Origin: Sphingomonas melonis
GTDB lineage: Bacteria > Pseudomonadota > Alphaproteobacteria > Sphingomonadales > Sphingomonadaceae
DNA: 64,000 nucleotides
Assembly (NCBI RefSeq): GCF_013409985.1
Contig: NZ_JACCBY010000005.1
Span: forward strand, 62,001-126,000
Direction of reading: 5' to 3'
The notes below the pieces were generated by a model, which was given only the letters and a program-made list of their open reading frames with translations, had not been told where the DNA came from and did not search any database. The translations under genes were made by a program, and so were the position numbers. The first letter of the stretch is position 1, and every line of letters begins with the position of its first letter. Shown here piece by piece: positions 18,601-26,360 of this stretch.

Positions 18601-19403
18601 TTGAGGAAGCCCTGGAAGAAGTCCTTCGAGGTGAGCGTGCCGGCGATGACGTCGTTGCGGAGCGCGGAGACCGAGCCCTTATACTTGTCGATGCCGTTGG
18701 CAACCGCCTGCAGGATCGGCCGCGCGCCCTCGTTGATGCTGTTGAATTCTTCGGCGCGGACATAGGTGCCGCCGAGCGCCTGGGTCAGCTGCAGCAACGC
18801 GCCCGAGCTGGACTCGGCGCTGCCACCCTGGACCTTGAGTCCGGCGCCAACACCGTTGACGAACTTCAGCAGATCCGACTGGCTGGCGCCCAGTTCCTTG
18901 GCGCCCTGGCTCAGCCGGCCGAAAAGCGAGCCCGTGCTTTCGAGCTCGACGCCGTAGCGCTGCGAGATCTCGTACAGCGCGTTCTGCGTCTTGCCGAGGT
19001 TCGCGCCCTCGAGCCCCGCCACCTTCAGCTGGTTGGTGAAGCGCGTGTAGCCGTCGGCATAGTCCTTCAGCCGGTCGGCGCTGAACGCTGCAGCGATACC
19101 GGCGGCCGAGCCGAGCAGCGCCGCCTTCATGCCATCGGCCGACCGGCGGACGCTCGCCTCGGTCTGCGCGACCGCGGTGCCGATCGTCGCGATCTGCCGG
19201 CGCGTCGCGACGATCGACGTGTTCATGTTGCCGAGCGGTCGCCCGACCTCGCCGAACCGACGATCGACGCTGTCGAGGCGGCGCTGCGTGTCGCCGGCGA
19301 ACCGGTCAACGCGCGACTGCCCCTCGTTGAGATTACGGCGCAGCAGCTCGACCGACGCATCCACCTGGAGCAGCAACTGCTTTACGTCGGTCGCATCAGC
19401 CAT
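15609..19403 (-). CDS. Tape measure protein
   Basis: A 1,264-residue protein that sets tail length and probably helps DNA pass into the host. The N-terminal 300 residues match the tape-measure domain (LKDYADGYTRFTNQLKVAG, RAEEFNSINEGARPILQ, TSKDFFQGFLKGSAQL). The centre carries Ala-rich hydrophobic segments (about 335-355 and 535-560) and long charged coiled coils. The C-terminus has Gly-rich GGKIEGRATGGKISGPGTG, also usual in the family. A clear GAGGAG ribosome site overlaps the end of the upstream chaperone frame. A tail of the order of 190 nm would be expected from the length rule. Confidence 0.9.
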   Translation of the reverse strand: MADATDVKQLLLQVDASVELLRRNLNEGQSRVDRFAGDTQRRLDSVDRRFGEVGRPLGNMNTSIVATRRQIATIGTAVAQTEASVRRSADGMKAALLGSAAGIAAAFSADRLKDYADGYTRFTNQLKVAGLEGANLGKTQNALYEISQRYGVELESTGSLFGRLSQGAKELGASQSDLLKFVNGVGAGLKVQGGSAESSSGALLQLTQALGGTYVRAEEFNSINEGARPILQAVANGIDKYKGSVSALRNDVIAGTLTSKDFFQGFLKGSAQLEAQAAKSNFTIGASFTVLNNALGKYIGETDASLSATARVAGGIAALANNLDTVIPALTTIAVAYGSVKAAGLAVGGVSAVLATVMNADRALAQQVVLGNASYVSRTQLAARSAELAAAGAATEVASIESTIAARQAEQVMLREQIAAERALVVERRAAAQAAAVSLTQGGLNGRNAALAAQAAANNDATFATQRLAAARQRLAVVDGELAVAEGTLAGAQLRSAEAANVATAASARATLAARAGDAASRLFAGGLTLIGGSVAGGAAVLAIGALVGALLLFRSAAAAADERNRATAESMAHAAEAGRRLNQDLRDLASSSTAAASGVNQAGASAGSATGKMLAFAGAVGEAAGKLRQLAEARRHEQVLSLTTQSVDAEHNANEAQARINARRPSMVSVSGGSAMAISGGGLSDADRRANAQDARLVAYYRSLQGNAYRGAQRAASIPLESRIRESDRNGGRDIDGELARVTRDLVVARKRGIRAQVDNLEAQKFELTQYKKYRKEGLSAESAQQAASQDASSLRGAAAGAQGDRDAKAGTAAQKKADRAAAAADRKQRTEVRDAAADERAYSSAERQANNDIAAARADLTNSAIERAKIEKDRIEAERQNRNNEIAQQAKQGGLGEGKVAETRKLELQRLNDQRAALETDVVDARERQRIADEALTVASASRANEVELLQKQGDLVTTAAQRRDLEQRILDVQYAEERAKLEGVIASRDSTEAEKKIAQQRLAMLGQLQGADQQSLDRKNAGPLDQYRERLRNATGDMKEALQGVAVDGFETIESGLSGLISGTESVSSAFKKMASQIIADLARIAIEKAIVSAIGGSFFGLKTGGKIEGRATGGKISGPGTGTSDSIFALIDGKDPLMVSNGESIVTAAATSKYWPVIDAMNKGTFRMPGLATGGAIGRPRLSAAKAPSMRDVAGAGAGGRRDRLVVEGSIAVNAGPEFDARMQDVSFRTVAASAEPIMSGAQARTIEKLRRAELPGGLG

Positions 19404-19406
19404 GCG

Positions 19407-19529
19407 TTACTCCTCGGTGGGCACGTTCATGGCCTTCCAGGCCTCAAAAGCGGCCCAGAACTCATGTGGTGTTGCGTGCCAGAAGCGGTCGGCCGCCCAC
19501 CCGAGCGCGGCCGATGCGATGCCTGCTAT
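19407..19529 (-). CDS. Second-frame tail assembly chaperone segment, no start codon
   Basis: A 40-codon frame directly before the tape measure gene, reading IAGIASAALGWAADRFW then HATPHEFWAAFEAWKAMN. This is the pattern of the short DUF2376/GTA-type tail assembly chaperone that pairs with the upstream protein. The frame stays open upstream, inside the 3' end of the 145-residue chaperone gene in the -1 frame, and has no ATG, GTG or TTG nearby. A -1 ribosomal frameshift producing a fused protein, as in lambda G/GT, is the simplest explanation. Candidate slip points are the GGGGGAAAC run at about 19575-19583 and the ACCCCCG run at about 19549-19555. Initiation at ATA is the alternative. Confidence 0.6.
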   Translation of the reverse strand: MAGIASAALGWAADRFWHATPHEFWAAFEAWKAMNVPTEE

Positions 19530-19963
19530 TCGACGGCGGGGATCTCGGGGGTCTTCGTCCCCGCCGTCTTCGTTTCCCCCGAGGGCAGGCAGCCCCCGGT
19601 CAGCGCCAGGCCGAGCACGATCGCGATACGAGGCTGCACCGCCATCAGGCCGACCGGATAGAGCAGCTCGCCGATCGTATCGGCGTTGGCACCGCGCGCC
19701 GAGCTGGCGATCGCCTTGTCGGCGGCCGAGGCATATTCATCCTCGACCAGCGACCGGCCCCAGGCGCGCACCAGCTCGGTGACCACGATCGCCTGCTGTT
19801 CCTGGTTGAGGCAGCCTTCCTCGGCGAGCTGGGCGAGCTGCAACAGCGGCGCGCCGGTCTTCTTCTCCATGGCGACGATCGCGGTGTAGGAGGGGCGGAG
19901 CACGAAGCGCTGCCCCTCCAGGACCAGGTCGACCTCGCCGCGGACGTCGTTCGCGGCGTCCAT
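19526..19963 (-). CDS. Tail assembly chaperone (GTA gp10-like)
   Basis: A 145-residue protein with RFVLRPSYTAIVAMEKKTG and IGELLYPVGLMAVQPRI, the pattern of the gene-transfer-agent gp10-like family found between tail tube and tape measure genes. It should bind the unfolded tape measure protein during tail assembly. It is three bases from the tail tube gene upstream. Its 3' end overlaps the second-frame segment at 19407-19529, with which it may be fused by frameshifting. Confidence 0.75.
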   Translation of the reverse strand: MDAANDVRGEVDLVLEGQRFVLRPSYTAIVAMEKKTGAPLLQLAQLAEEGCLNQEQQAIVVTELVRAWGRSLVEDEYASAADKAIASSARGANADTIGELLYPVGLMAVQPRIAIVLGLALTGGCLPSGETKTAGTKTPEIPAVE

Positions 19964-19966
19964 GGC

Positions 19967-20404
19967 TTAGCCGAGGGCGTCGGTGGTCGGCGCGGCTGCG
20001 GCGCTGAACTCCGCCTTCGCCTTCACCGCATCGTTCTGGCCGAACTCGGTCGAGCTGATGTTGCCATAGACCGAGCCGGCGAAAACGACGTCGCCATTAC
20101 CGCCGGTCGCGCCGCCCTTGCGGATCTGGACGTTGAACGGCGTCGCCGGCGTCGCATTGCACAGCGTCTCGAGGCGCGTGTAGCCGCTGGCGTCCGGCAG
20201 GTTCGGCAGCATGTCGAGCGAGATCTTGAGCGACTTCAGCCCCGGCGCCGAGGTGCCGTAGCCCTGGTCGTCCTTCGTCGACGTGTCGATCGAGCCGGCG
20301 TCGCGGCTGATCGAGAGGGTCTGCTGGCCTTTGACCAGCGCGAACGTGCCTGCGGTCGCGGTTTCGACCCAGAGCAGGTAATCATTGCCAAGCTTCTTCG
20401 CCAT
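19967..20404 (-). CDS. Major tail tube protein
   Basis: A 145-residue protein with the tail-tube pattern: MAKKLGNDYLLWVETA at the start, SISRDAGSIDTSTKDDQGY, and TPFNVQIRKGG near the middle. It matches the TP901-1/GTA gp9 major tail family in size and motifs. Rings of it stack around the tape measure to form the non-contractile tail. It lies between the tail-terminator and chaperone genes, as expected. Confidence 0.85.
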   Translation of the reverse strand: MAKKLGNDYLLWVETATAGTFALVKGQQTLSISRDAGSIDTSTKDDQGYGTSAPGLKSLKISLDMLPNLPDASGYTRLETLCNATPATPFNVQIRKGGATGGNGDVVFAGSVYGNISSTEFGQNDAVKAKAEFSAAAAPTTDALG

Positions 20405-20471
20405 CGTGCTTCTCCCATGTGAAAAAGCCCCGCTGGCGAGGCGGGGCGAGGATTGATGAAGGGGAAGGCTC

Positions 20472-20861
20472 TCAGCTGTTGCTGAAGGCCAGGATCGTCA
20501 GGATTGTGGTGCCGACGTAGCCGGAGGCGTCCTCGGCCAGCTCGGCCGCGCTGCTCGCCACCGAATAGTGGAGGTTCCAATCGGCGGACTCGAACGACTT
20601 GCCGCCGAGCAGCGCCTCGATCTGATCCTGCAGGGCTACACAGGGGCGGCGCTCGTCGCCCTCGGTCAGAACGATGATCGTCAGCGTGATGCGGCGATCG
20701 GGGTCGTCCGTGCCGGCGAAAGGGACGCTGAGCAGGTCGCCGATGATGACGACCGGCAGCGGCTGATCCTCCGGAACGTCCTGGAAGACCGGCGCACCGG
20801 TGACGCCTTGATCCAGAATATCAAACGTCGTGGTTTCCGCCACCGAGGAGGCGCTAGTCAC
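20472..20861 (-). CDS. Tail terminator / completion protein (DUF3168-like)
   Basis: A 129-residue protein with VFQDVPEDQPLPVVIIGD, ITLTIIVLTEGDERR and ALLGGKSFESADWNLHYS. This pattern is the DUF3168/GTA gp8-type tail completion family, which caps the tail tube and joins it to the head. It overlaps the upstream gp10-like gene by eight bases. Confidence 0.75.
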   Translation of the reverse strand: MTSASSVAETTTFDILDQGVTGAPVFQDVPEDQPLPVVIIGDLLSVPFAGTDDPDRRITLTIIVLTEGDERRPCVALQDQIEALLGGKSFESADWNLHYSVASSAAELAEDASGYVGTTILTILAFSNS

Positions 20862-21375
20862 GGCCGCCGTCTCCGATCCGCCTCAGTGCGCGGTCAAAGA
20901 CGTGGTTCGCGCGCTGGTTGATGATGCCGCGGAGTTCGCGGTATCGTCCGGAGACGAAATAATCGCCCTTTCGGGCCTTCACGCGAAGCTGGTAGGTCGA
21001 GACGAGATGGGCCGACTTCTGGCCGTTGCTGCCGAGCTTGAAACGACCAACATCCTTCGCGCGGGCACCGCGATTGTAGCGGGTAACCGTCACAGTCTGC
21101 GCCTTCCGGCCTTTGTCGAGGATGAAGCCGTAGAAAAGCTTGGCCCGGCCGCGTTTGGTGCCGAGTAGACCGACCTGCAGCCGCAAAGTCTTCGGCAGAA
21201 CCTTGTATTTGACGCCGGCGGCCAGCTGTCCGGTGCGCCGGCGGGCGCGTGCCTGCATTGCGGCGCGGATCTTCTGACCACCCTCGTTGAGGACGTCGAC
21301 AATCTCGGCCGACACCGCGTCCGGCAGCTGCTTGAGGCGCTTCCGGAAGGCGCGCGCACCCTTCACCTTGCTCAT
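20854..21375 (-). CDS. HK97 gp10-like tail protein
   Basis: A 173-residue basic protein with KVKGARAFRKRLKQLPDAVS and DVLNEGGQKIRAAMQARARRR at the N-terminus. That pattern is standard for HK97 gp10-type proteins that act at the head-tail joint. ATG at 21375 overlaps the stop of the upstream gene (ATGA); the longer frame runs inside that gene and is rejected. Confidence 0.75.
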   Translation of the reverse strand: MSKVKGARAFRKRLKQLPDAVSAEIVDVLNEGGQKIRAAMQARARRRTGQLAAGVKYKVLPKTLRLQVGLLGTKRGRAKLFYGFILDKGRKAQTVTVTRYNRGARAKDVGRFKLGSNGQKSAHLVSTYQLRVKARKGDYFVSGRYRELRGIINQRANHVFDRALRRIGDGGRD

Positions 21376-21725
21376 GCGCCGGGAAACCCGCTCTCGCACG
21401 TCATCACCAGCGCGGTGCCGGTGAGATCGAGGGCCGCCGATTTGACCTTCATGGTGATCGTCCCCCACATCAGCTGCGACTTGGTGTCGATCTCGGCTCC
21501 GGCGCGCACGGTGACTCGCCACAGCTGGATGGACCGCTCGACACCGAGCCTGACCGCTTCGTCACCGCGCAGCGCGATCACTTCGGCGGGCAAATCGGTG
21601 TCTGTCGTCCGCCACGCGGGCTGCCCCTCCGGTACCTTGCGGCCGCCGGCGCCATTGTCGGCGGTGTTTTTCACCAGAACGTCGATGACGTGCTTCAAAC
21701 GGCTGGAAAGGCTGCGCGGCTTCAT
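21372..21725 (-). CDS. Head closure / head-tail adaptor protein
   Basis: A 117-residue protein whose size, position between the gp6-like connector and the gp10-like gene, and beta-barrel-like pattern (QLWRVTVRAGAEID, SQLMWGTITMKV) fit the head-tail joining family (SPP1 gp16/HK97 gp7 type). It would close the portal channel after packaging. It is coupled to both neighbours by ATGA overlaps. Confidence 0.65.
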   Translation of the reverse strand: MKPRSLSSRLKHVIDVLVKNTADNGAGGRKVPEGQPAWRTTDTDLPAEVIALRGDEAVRLGVERSIQLWRVTVRAGAEIDTKSQLMWGTITMKVKSAALDLTGTALVMTCESGFPGA

Positions 21726-22024
21726 TGCGGCGCGCCCAGCACCCGCACCGTGCGCAGCAAAGCCGCGGCGGCAGGAGGCGTCGCATATTCGCCTGCGCGG
21801 TCCTCATACCAAGCGGCGCAAAGCACCTTGATCGCGTGGATGAAGATGGCGAGCACGTTCGGATCGGTCTCGGCCTTGTCCCCTACGATCGTGCGGCCGG
21901 TGAACGCCTCGCACAGGCTCCTGGCGGCGATCAGCATCGCCGCCAGGGCCGCATCGTCACCCGTCGCGCCCGGGTTGAGGCGCAGGTGCACCTTGATCTC
22001 GGTGAGCGTGACGGGCTCGGGCAT
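21722..22024 (-). CDS. Head-tail connector (HK97 gp6-like)
   Basis: A 100-residue helical protein starting VTLTEIKVHLRLNPGATGDD and containing MLIAARSLCEAFTGR, the hallmark of gp6-like connectors that form a ring under the portal. It is coupled to the downstream adaptor by an ATGA overlap and shares one base with the upstream structural gene. Confidence 0.8.
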   Translation of the reverse strand: MPEPVTLTEIKVHLRLNPGATGDDAALAAMLIAARSLCEAFTGRTIVGDKAETDPNVLAIFIHAIKVLCAAWYEDRAGEYATPPAAAALLRTVRVLGAPQ

Positions 22025-22479
22025 CAGGCGACGCCGCGCAGGGCAGGCCGGCTGCGGATCACCGTCGCGGCGATCGGCGTGCCGGTACCGTGCGCGCCGG
22101 AGAAATCGGCGACGAGGCGCAGGTAGCGCTTGCCGCCGATATAGCCGACCTTCTGGATATCGGCGGCCGGCTTCGCGGCGACCAGCGACCTGACGATGCC
22201 GTTGTTGATCGCGGCCGGCGCCAGCCCGTCGACGATGATATCGGCGTCGGTGACCGGCACCTGGTCGGAGCCATCGTCCGCGTTGCCAGCGGTGAGCACC
22301 ATCTCCACCTTGTTGGCGTTGGTGAAGTTGATGCCGCCCACGCCGACGTGGATCAGGATGACAGCCGAAGCAAAGTTCAGCATGTCGACGAGGATCGCCG
22401 CGCTATCGGCGGCATAGACGCCGGGCGTGATCGCCTCGGCCGGGAACATGCCCGTGGTGTTATCCCTCTCGGGGGTCAT
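22024..22479 (-). CDS. Phage head-region structural protein (151 aa)
   Basis: A 151-residue beta-rich protein (SAAILVDMLNFASAVILIHVG, GGKRYLRLVADFSG) located just after the major capsid gene. Proteins of this sort in HK97-like phages are capsid decoration or head-completion proteins; the pattern resembles those that treat values along a profile, but the family is not certain. It shares a base with the downstream connector gene. Confidence 0.6.
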   Translation of the reverse strand: MTPERDNTTGMFPAEAITPGVYAADSAAILVDMLNFASAVILIHVGVGGINFTNANKVEMVLTAGNADDGSDQVPVTDADIIVDGLAPAAINNGIVRSLVAAKPAADIQKVGYIGGKRYLRLVADFSGAHGTGTPIAATVIRSRPALRGVA

Positions 22480-22545
22480 GGCAGGAAACCTTCTGCAGGA
22501 GAGTGGCGCCGGGGGTCACCCGGCGCCGGGCCCGAGGGTCGACGC

Positions 22546-23901
22546 TTACGCGCCGACCTTCAGGAACTTGACGGCTTCGAAGTTGGTCGCGCCGCCACCC
22601 ACACGCTTGCGCATGTGGAACTTCACGAAGCCGGGCTGCGTGATGTTGTCGCGGACGACCGAGGTGCCGAGGCGATCGACGATCGTGTAGCCCTCGGCGA
22701 AATCGCCGAACGCCAGCGGCGTCTTGCCGGCTTCGATCTTCGGCATGTCCTCGCCGTCGGCGACAGGGAAACCAAAGATCGATTCGACCAGCGCACCGTC
22801 GCGCAGTCGGAGATCGACCAGGTAGTTACCCTGGCCGTCCTTCAGCTTGCGGATCGAGCCCAGCGTCTTGCGCGCCGACAGGAACTGCGCGGCCTGGCGG
22901 TAGGCCGCCTTCACCGAGAAGATCAGGTCGATGATGCAATCCGCCGGCGCGGTCGCGGCGAAGCCATCCGCCTTGCCGGTCAGGATGTGCTGGAAAATGC
23001 CCCAGGCACGGGCGGCGTCGTCGTCCGCCGCGGTCTTGTAGGTCAGCAGGCCCTGCGGCTTCAGGACGCCGTCGCCGAGCAGAAACGCCGCGTTCTCCTT
23101 GCGCGAGAACTTCGACGTCGCCTTGTCCGCGATCCACGCCTCGACGTCGATCTTCGCGTCCTCGAGCAGCTTCTGCGTGACCTTGGGGTACGCATAGAGC
23201 TCGTTGACGGGGATACGCCACATGCCGAGCTGCGGCAGGTCGGTCTGCTTGCGCTCCTGGCTCTCGCCGACCCAGGCGGCATCGGCCTCGCCGTTGTCGA
23301 TCGGGCCCTCAAGGGCATCGGTGCCGATCGACACGACCGTGGCGAGCTGGCGCATCGGCGTGGTCTCGTAGACCTTCTTCACCATGCGCCCCGACACGTC
23401 CGGCGTGACCCAGAAGCCGCCCGAGGGATCGACGGCGACCTGCATGGTCGTCATCTTCTGCTCATTGCGACGCAGGTAGCTCCCGAGGTCGGCGCGGTAG
23501 CTCTTCAGCTCGTCGGCCGAATAGTCGCCCTTGCCGATCAGCTCGCCGAATGCCGCGGCGGCCTTCGCCTCGAGCGCCGCATCGCCACCGGTGCCGAGCT
23601 GCAGGCGGTTGGCCTTCGCCTCGAGGGTGTCGAGCTGCTTCTTCAGATCGGCCTTCAGGTCGTCGATGCCCTTGTTCAGCTTCTCGACCTCGTCCTTGGT
23701 GACGGCGTCTTCGCCCTTCTTCTCTGCCTGCTTCAGGCGCTCGTCGTTCTTGGTCTTGAATTCCTCGAACGTCTTGCCGAGGGTTTCGACGGCCTCTTTC
23801 ACCTCGGTGGTGAGATTGCCGGTTTCCTTACGTTCGGGCGCCTGCGCGAGGATGGTCGCGCCGGCGAGCAGCGCGCCGCGCCGGCCGATGAATTGCGTCA
23901 T
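22546..23901 (-). CDS. Major capsid protein (HK97 fold)
   Basis: A 451-residue protein with an N-terminal delta domain: a coiled coil from about residue 30 to 115 with many Lys/Glu, which acts as internal scaffold and is removed by the prohead protease. The shell domain follows, with GGFWVTPDVSGRMVKKVYE, MRQLATVVSIGTD, AAWVGESQERKQTDLPQ and the E-loop/P-domain regions. It lies downstream of portal and protease genes in standard HK97 order. Confidence 0.92.
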   Translation of the reverse strand: MTQFIGRRGALLAGATILAQAPERKETGNLTTEVKEAVETLGKTFEEFKTKNDERLKQAEKKGEDAVTKDEVEKLNKGIDDLKADLKKQLDTLEAKANRLQLGTGGDAALEAKAAAAFGELIGKGDYSADELKSYRADLGSYLRRNEQKMTTMQVAVDPSGGFWVTPDVSGRMVKKVYETTPMRQLATVVSIGTDALEGPIDNGEADAAWVGESQERKQTDLPQLGMWRIPVNELYAYPKVTQKLLEDAKIDVEAWIADKATSKFSRKENAAFLLGDGVLKPQGLLTYKTAADDDAARAWGIFQHILTGKADGFAATAPADCIIDLIFSVKAAYRQAAQFLSARKTLGSIRKLKDGQGNYLVDLRLRDGALVESIFGFPVADGEDMPKIEAGKTPLAFGDFAEGYTIVDRLGTSVVRDNITQPGFVKFHMRKRVGGGATNFEAVKFLKVGA

Positions 23902-23916
23902 GATGGTGTGCTTTCG

Positions 23917-24699
23917 TCAGGCGAGGGCTGTGCCGGCTCGCCGCAGGGACATGAGCAGGTCCTTCACCCCGTCGCGGGGCTCCTGCTCGGGTTTGTCACC
24001 ACCATCACGGAGGTGTTGCTTGACGATCGCCACCGCCTTCACGGCCGCGGCGCTCGACAGGTTGCACTCGCTGCGCAGCTGCTGCTCGAGCGCGCGCGCA
24101 TCCAGCGCCGACTTCACGCCCGTGATCTGCGCCTCAGGCAGCATCGGGAAGGTGACCAGGCTCACCTCCCACAGATCCACCTTCTTGAGGCGGCGAGCGC
24201 CGGTCGTGCGGTCGATCTCGTAATCCTGCGTGCGGTAGCCGATCGACAGCCCCTTCACGGCGCCGGCCTTTACCAGCGCACGGGCAACGGCGGCCTGCGG
24301 CACGTCCATGACCAGCTGGCCCGAGATCTTGAGGCCCTTCTCGTCCTCTTCGAACTTATCCCAGAGGCCGATGACGATCGACGGGTCATGCTGCCAAAGC
24401 ATGGGCACCCCGCCCTTGCGGCCACGCAGGGAAGCCTTGAACGCGCCGGGCAGGACGATATCGCCGCCGCGATCGAGCAGGCCGAAGACGGAGCCATAGC
24501 CATCGATACGGCCGGTGCCGTCGTCGAACTTCAGCTCGAGGTCACAGGCGAGCTGCTCGATCGTGCCGGCGGACTTGCGCTCGGGAGCGCGACGATCGGC
24601 GAGGATGGTATAGGGTCCGCAGATCCGCGGCGTCAGCGGGGTGACGAACGGCTTACGCTCCGGCGCGCGGCCGGTGACGGCGATGAGACGATCATCCAT
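23917..24699 (-). CDS. HK97-type prohead protease (S78 family)
   Basis: A 260-residue serine protease that matures the prohead by removing the capsid delta domain. GRIDGYGSVFGLLDRGGDIV, LPGAFKASLRG, MLWQHDPSIVIG (catalytic His) and VKGLSIGYR (catalytic Ser) are all visible. ATG at 24699 is chosen: AAGGAG lies ten bases upstream, and a longer frame would run through the 80-residue gene that precedes it. It overlaps that gene by eight bases. The N-terminal 35 residues, Arg/Pro-rich, are extra relative to many family members. Confidence 0.88.
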   Translation of the reverse strand: MDDRLIAVTGRAPERKPFVTPLTPRICGPYTILADRRAPERKSAGTIEQLACDLELKFDDGTGRIDGYGSVFGLLDRGGDIVLPGAFKASLRGRKGGVPMLWQHDPSIVIGLWDKFEEDEKGLKISGQLVMDVPQAAVARALVKAGAVKGLSIGYRTQDYEIDRTTGARRLKKVDLWEVSLVTFPMLPEAQITGVKSALDARALEQQLRSECNLSSAAAVKAVAIVKQHLRDGGDKPEQEPRDGVKDLLMSLRRAGTALA

Positions 24700-24934
24700 C
24701 GATGACATGCTCCTTGAGGCCGGTGACCAGCACCGGCGGGTGGGTGTCGCCCCAGATCGAGAGCCAGATCTCGCCGGTGTCGACGATGCGGCGCAGCTCG
24801 TCGATCGACGGCCGCCAACACGACAGGACGCGACCGTCTGCGCGGCGGACTGGCAGAGGTACGACGGTGTCCTCGCAGCCGGCGGGTGCGCCGAGCAGCA
24901 GGTTCGCCTCGGCGAAGAGGGCGGGCTCGGCAAT
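24692..24934 (-). CDS. Small protein between portal and protease, ATT start likely
   Basis: An 80-residue frame that bridges the gap between portal stop (24937) and protease. It reads IAEPALFAEANLLLGAPAG near the start and IDELRRIVDTGEIWLSIWGD later, with normal codon bias. The reading frame has no ATG, GTG or TTG start near its 5' end; ATT at 24932-24934, two bases after the portal stop and with AAAGAG before it, is the best start. TTG one base over belongs to the protease frame. Function is unknown; position suggests a head-assembly accessory. Confidence 0.6.
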   Translation of the reverse strand: MAEPALFAEANLLLGAPAGCEDTVVPLPVRRADGRVLSCWRPSIDELRRIVDTGEIWLSIWGDTHPPVLVTGLKEHVIDG

Positions 24935-24936
24935 GT

Positions 24937-26181
24937 CTACTCTTTGGCCTTGGGCGGGGTCGCGACCGGCGTCAGGTCGCGGCCATCCTGGACGGCCATG
25001 TTGCCCTCCACGATGTACTGTGCGCCGCCTGCGTCATCGCGCGGGTTCCAGTCTTCCAGCTCGCGCCACTCGTCGGCGTTGATCACGCCGTTCCGGCGCT
25101 GGATCTGGAGGCCTTCCTGGCGGCTCTTGTAGTCGCCGCGCATCGAGGCATTGAGATTGAAGCGGGCGACGAGGCCCTCGCGCTGGTCCGCTTCGGTGAG
25201 GAGCCCGACCTCGATCGACTGCTCGATCCGCCCCGCCCAGGGCGTCATGGTGAACATGCCATGCGCGAGGAACATCTGCTCCGAGCTGGAATAGGTCGCG
25301 ACCTTGTCGGCCAGGCCGACCATGATCGGCAGCACGCGAGCGGCGCGGCACGTCTCCTCAACCTGATATCGGCGCGTCTCCAGATGCTGGAGGTCGACGC
25401 CGGTCATCTGCTGGCTGAGCCACTTCGCTCCCTTGTCGAGGATCAGCGGCGAGCCGGCGAGGTCGCCCGCGGCGGCAAATCGCTTCAGCCATTTCGACAG
25501 CTGCTCATACTGCGGGCCGGTCAGCTCCCCCTCGACCGAATAGGCACCGCTCGGTTTGACGCCGTCGCGGTGGATCTCCGCATGGCTCGCCTCAAGCGCC
25601 AGGCTGAGCCCGAGCGCTTCGCGCGCCAGCCGTACCGGCTCCATGCCCATCCAGCCGTTCCAGCTCGGACCTCTGATATGCCAGATCGAGGCATCAGGAA
25701 CCGGCCTGTAGGAGCCGCCGTCGCCGGCGACGGCGTAGCTGTACGTCTGATCGGGCCGCTTGGTGACCTGCACCTTGCCGGGATCGAGCAGCAGCAGCTC
25801 GTGGATCCGATCCTCACCGACACGATTCACGAAGACGAAGGCGTTGCCGACCAACATGACGTGGAAGGCGATCGTCTCCCACAGGCTGAAAGCCGTCAGC
25901 CCCTTGGAGGGCTCGAGGAAGAGCAGGCGATATAGCGAGTGATCGCGCGCCTGGTCGTAACCGCCCTTCGATCGCGGCCGAAGCAGTCGGCACCGCGCGG
26001 CGGCAAGCCCTTCGCCGACGACGCGGCAACAGGCATACATCGCGGTGACCTGTAACGCGGTCGACCAGTTGATCGCGATCCCGGTCTTGGATCCGGCATC
26101 GAGGAGGAAGCCGGGCAGCTGATCGAGCGTCTGCGCTTCCTTGCGAGACGGCGCCGCCAGTCGGCCGAACAGGCCTTGCAT
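24937..26181 (-). CDS. Portal protein (HK97 family)
   Basis: A 414-residue protein that forms the 12-subunit ring through which DNA enters and leaves the head. Family patterns are clear: INWSTALQVTAMYACCRVVGE, LWETIAFHVMLVGNAFVF, DASIWHIRGPSWNGWMGM and the C-terminal MTPWAGRIEQSIEVGLL. ATG at 26181 overlaps the stop of the upstream membrane gene (ATGA) and is preferred over the upstream in-frame ATG at 26223. Confidence 0.9.
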   Translation of the reverse strand: MQGLFGRLAAPSRKEAQTLDQLPGFLLDAGSKTGIAINWSTALQVTAMYACCRVVGEGLAAARCRLLRPRSKGGYDQARDHSLYRLLFLEPSKGLTAFSLWETIAFHVMLVGNAFVFVNRVGEDRIHELLLLDPGKVQVTKRPDQTYSYAVAGDGGSYRPVPDASIWHIRGPSWNGWMGMEPVRLAREALGLSLALEASHAEIHRDGVKPSGAYSVEGELTGPQYEQLSKWLKRFAAAGDLAGSPLILDKGAKWLSQQMTGVDLQHLETRRYQVEETCRAARVLPIMVGLADKVATYSSSEQMFLAHGMFTMTPWAGRIEQSIEVGLLTEADQREGLVARFNLNASMRGDYKSRQEGLQIQRRNGVINADEWRELEDWNPRDDAGGAQYIVEGNMAVQDGRDLTPVATPPKAKE

Positions 26182-26360
26182 CAGACGCGCCGCGCGTGTT
26201 GGATCGCGCCGTAGACGAGGCATGCGCCGGCGACGATCAGGCCGGCGGGCGCGTAGATCTGCCTGACGCCAGCGATGATCATCGCGACGCCGGCGATGCC
26301 GACCAAGTCGCGCGAGGCAGCGCGCACCAGCGGCGCCAATGCCAAGATGGTGATTTTCAT
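26181..26360 (-). CDS. Small membrane protein between TerL and portal
   Basis: A 59-residue protein with two hydrophobic segments (about residues 3-30 and 33-52) and a basic end, HARRV. It overlaps the terminase stop and the portal start by four bases each (ATGA on both sides), so all three are translationally coupled. Function unknown; a membrane protein in this spot is unusual but the coupling argues that it is made. Confidence 0.6.
   Translation of the reverse strand: MKITILALAPLVRAASRDLVGIAGVAMIIAGVRQIYAPAGLIVAGACLVYGAIQHARRV

Noticed and set aside
22090..24705. 871-codon plus-strand frame opposite capsid and protease genes
   Set aside because: Same GC artefact; capsid and protease on the minus strand have clear family motifs.
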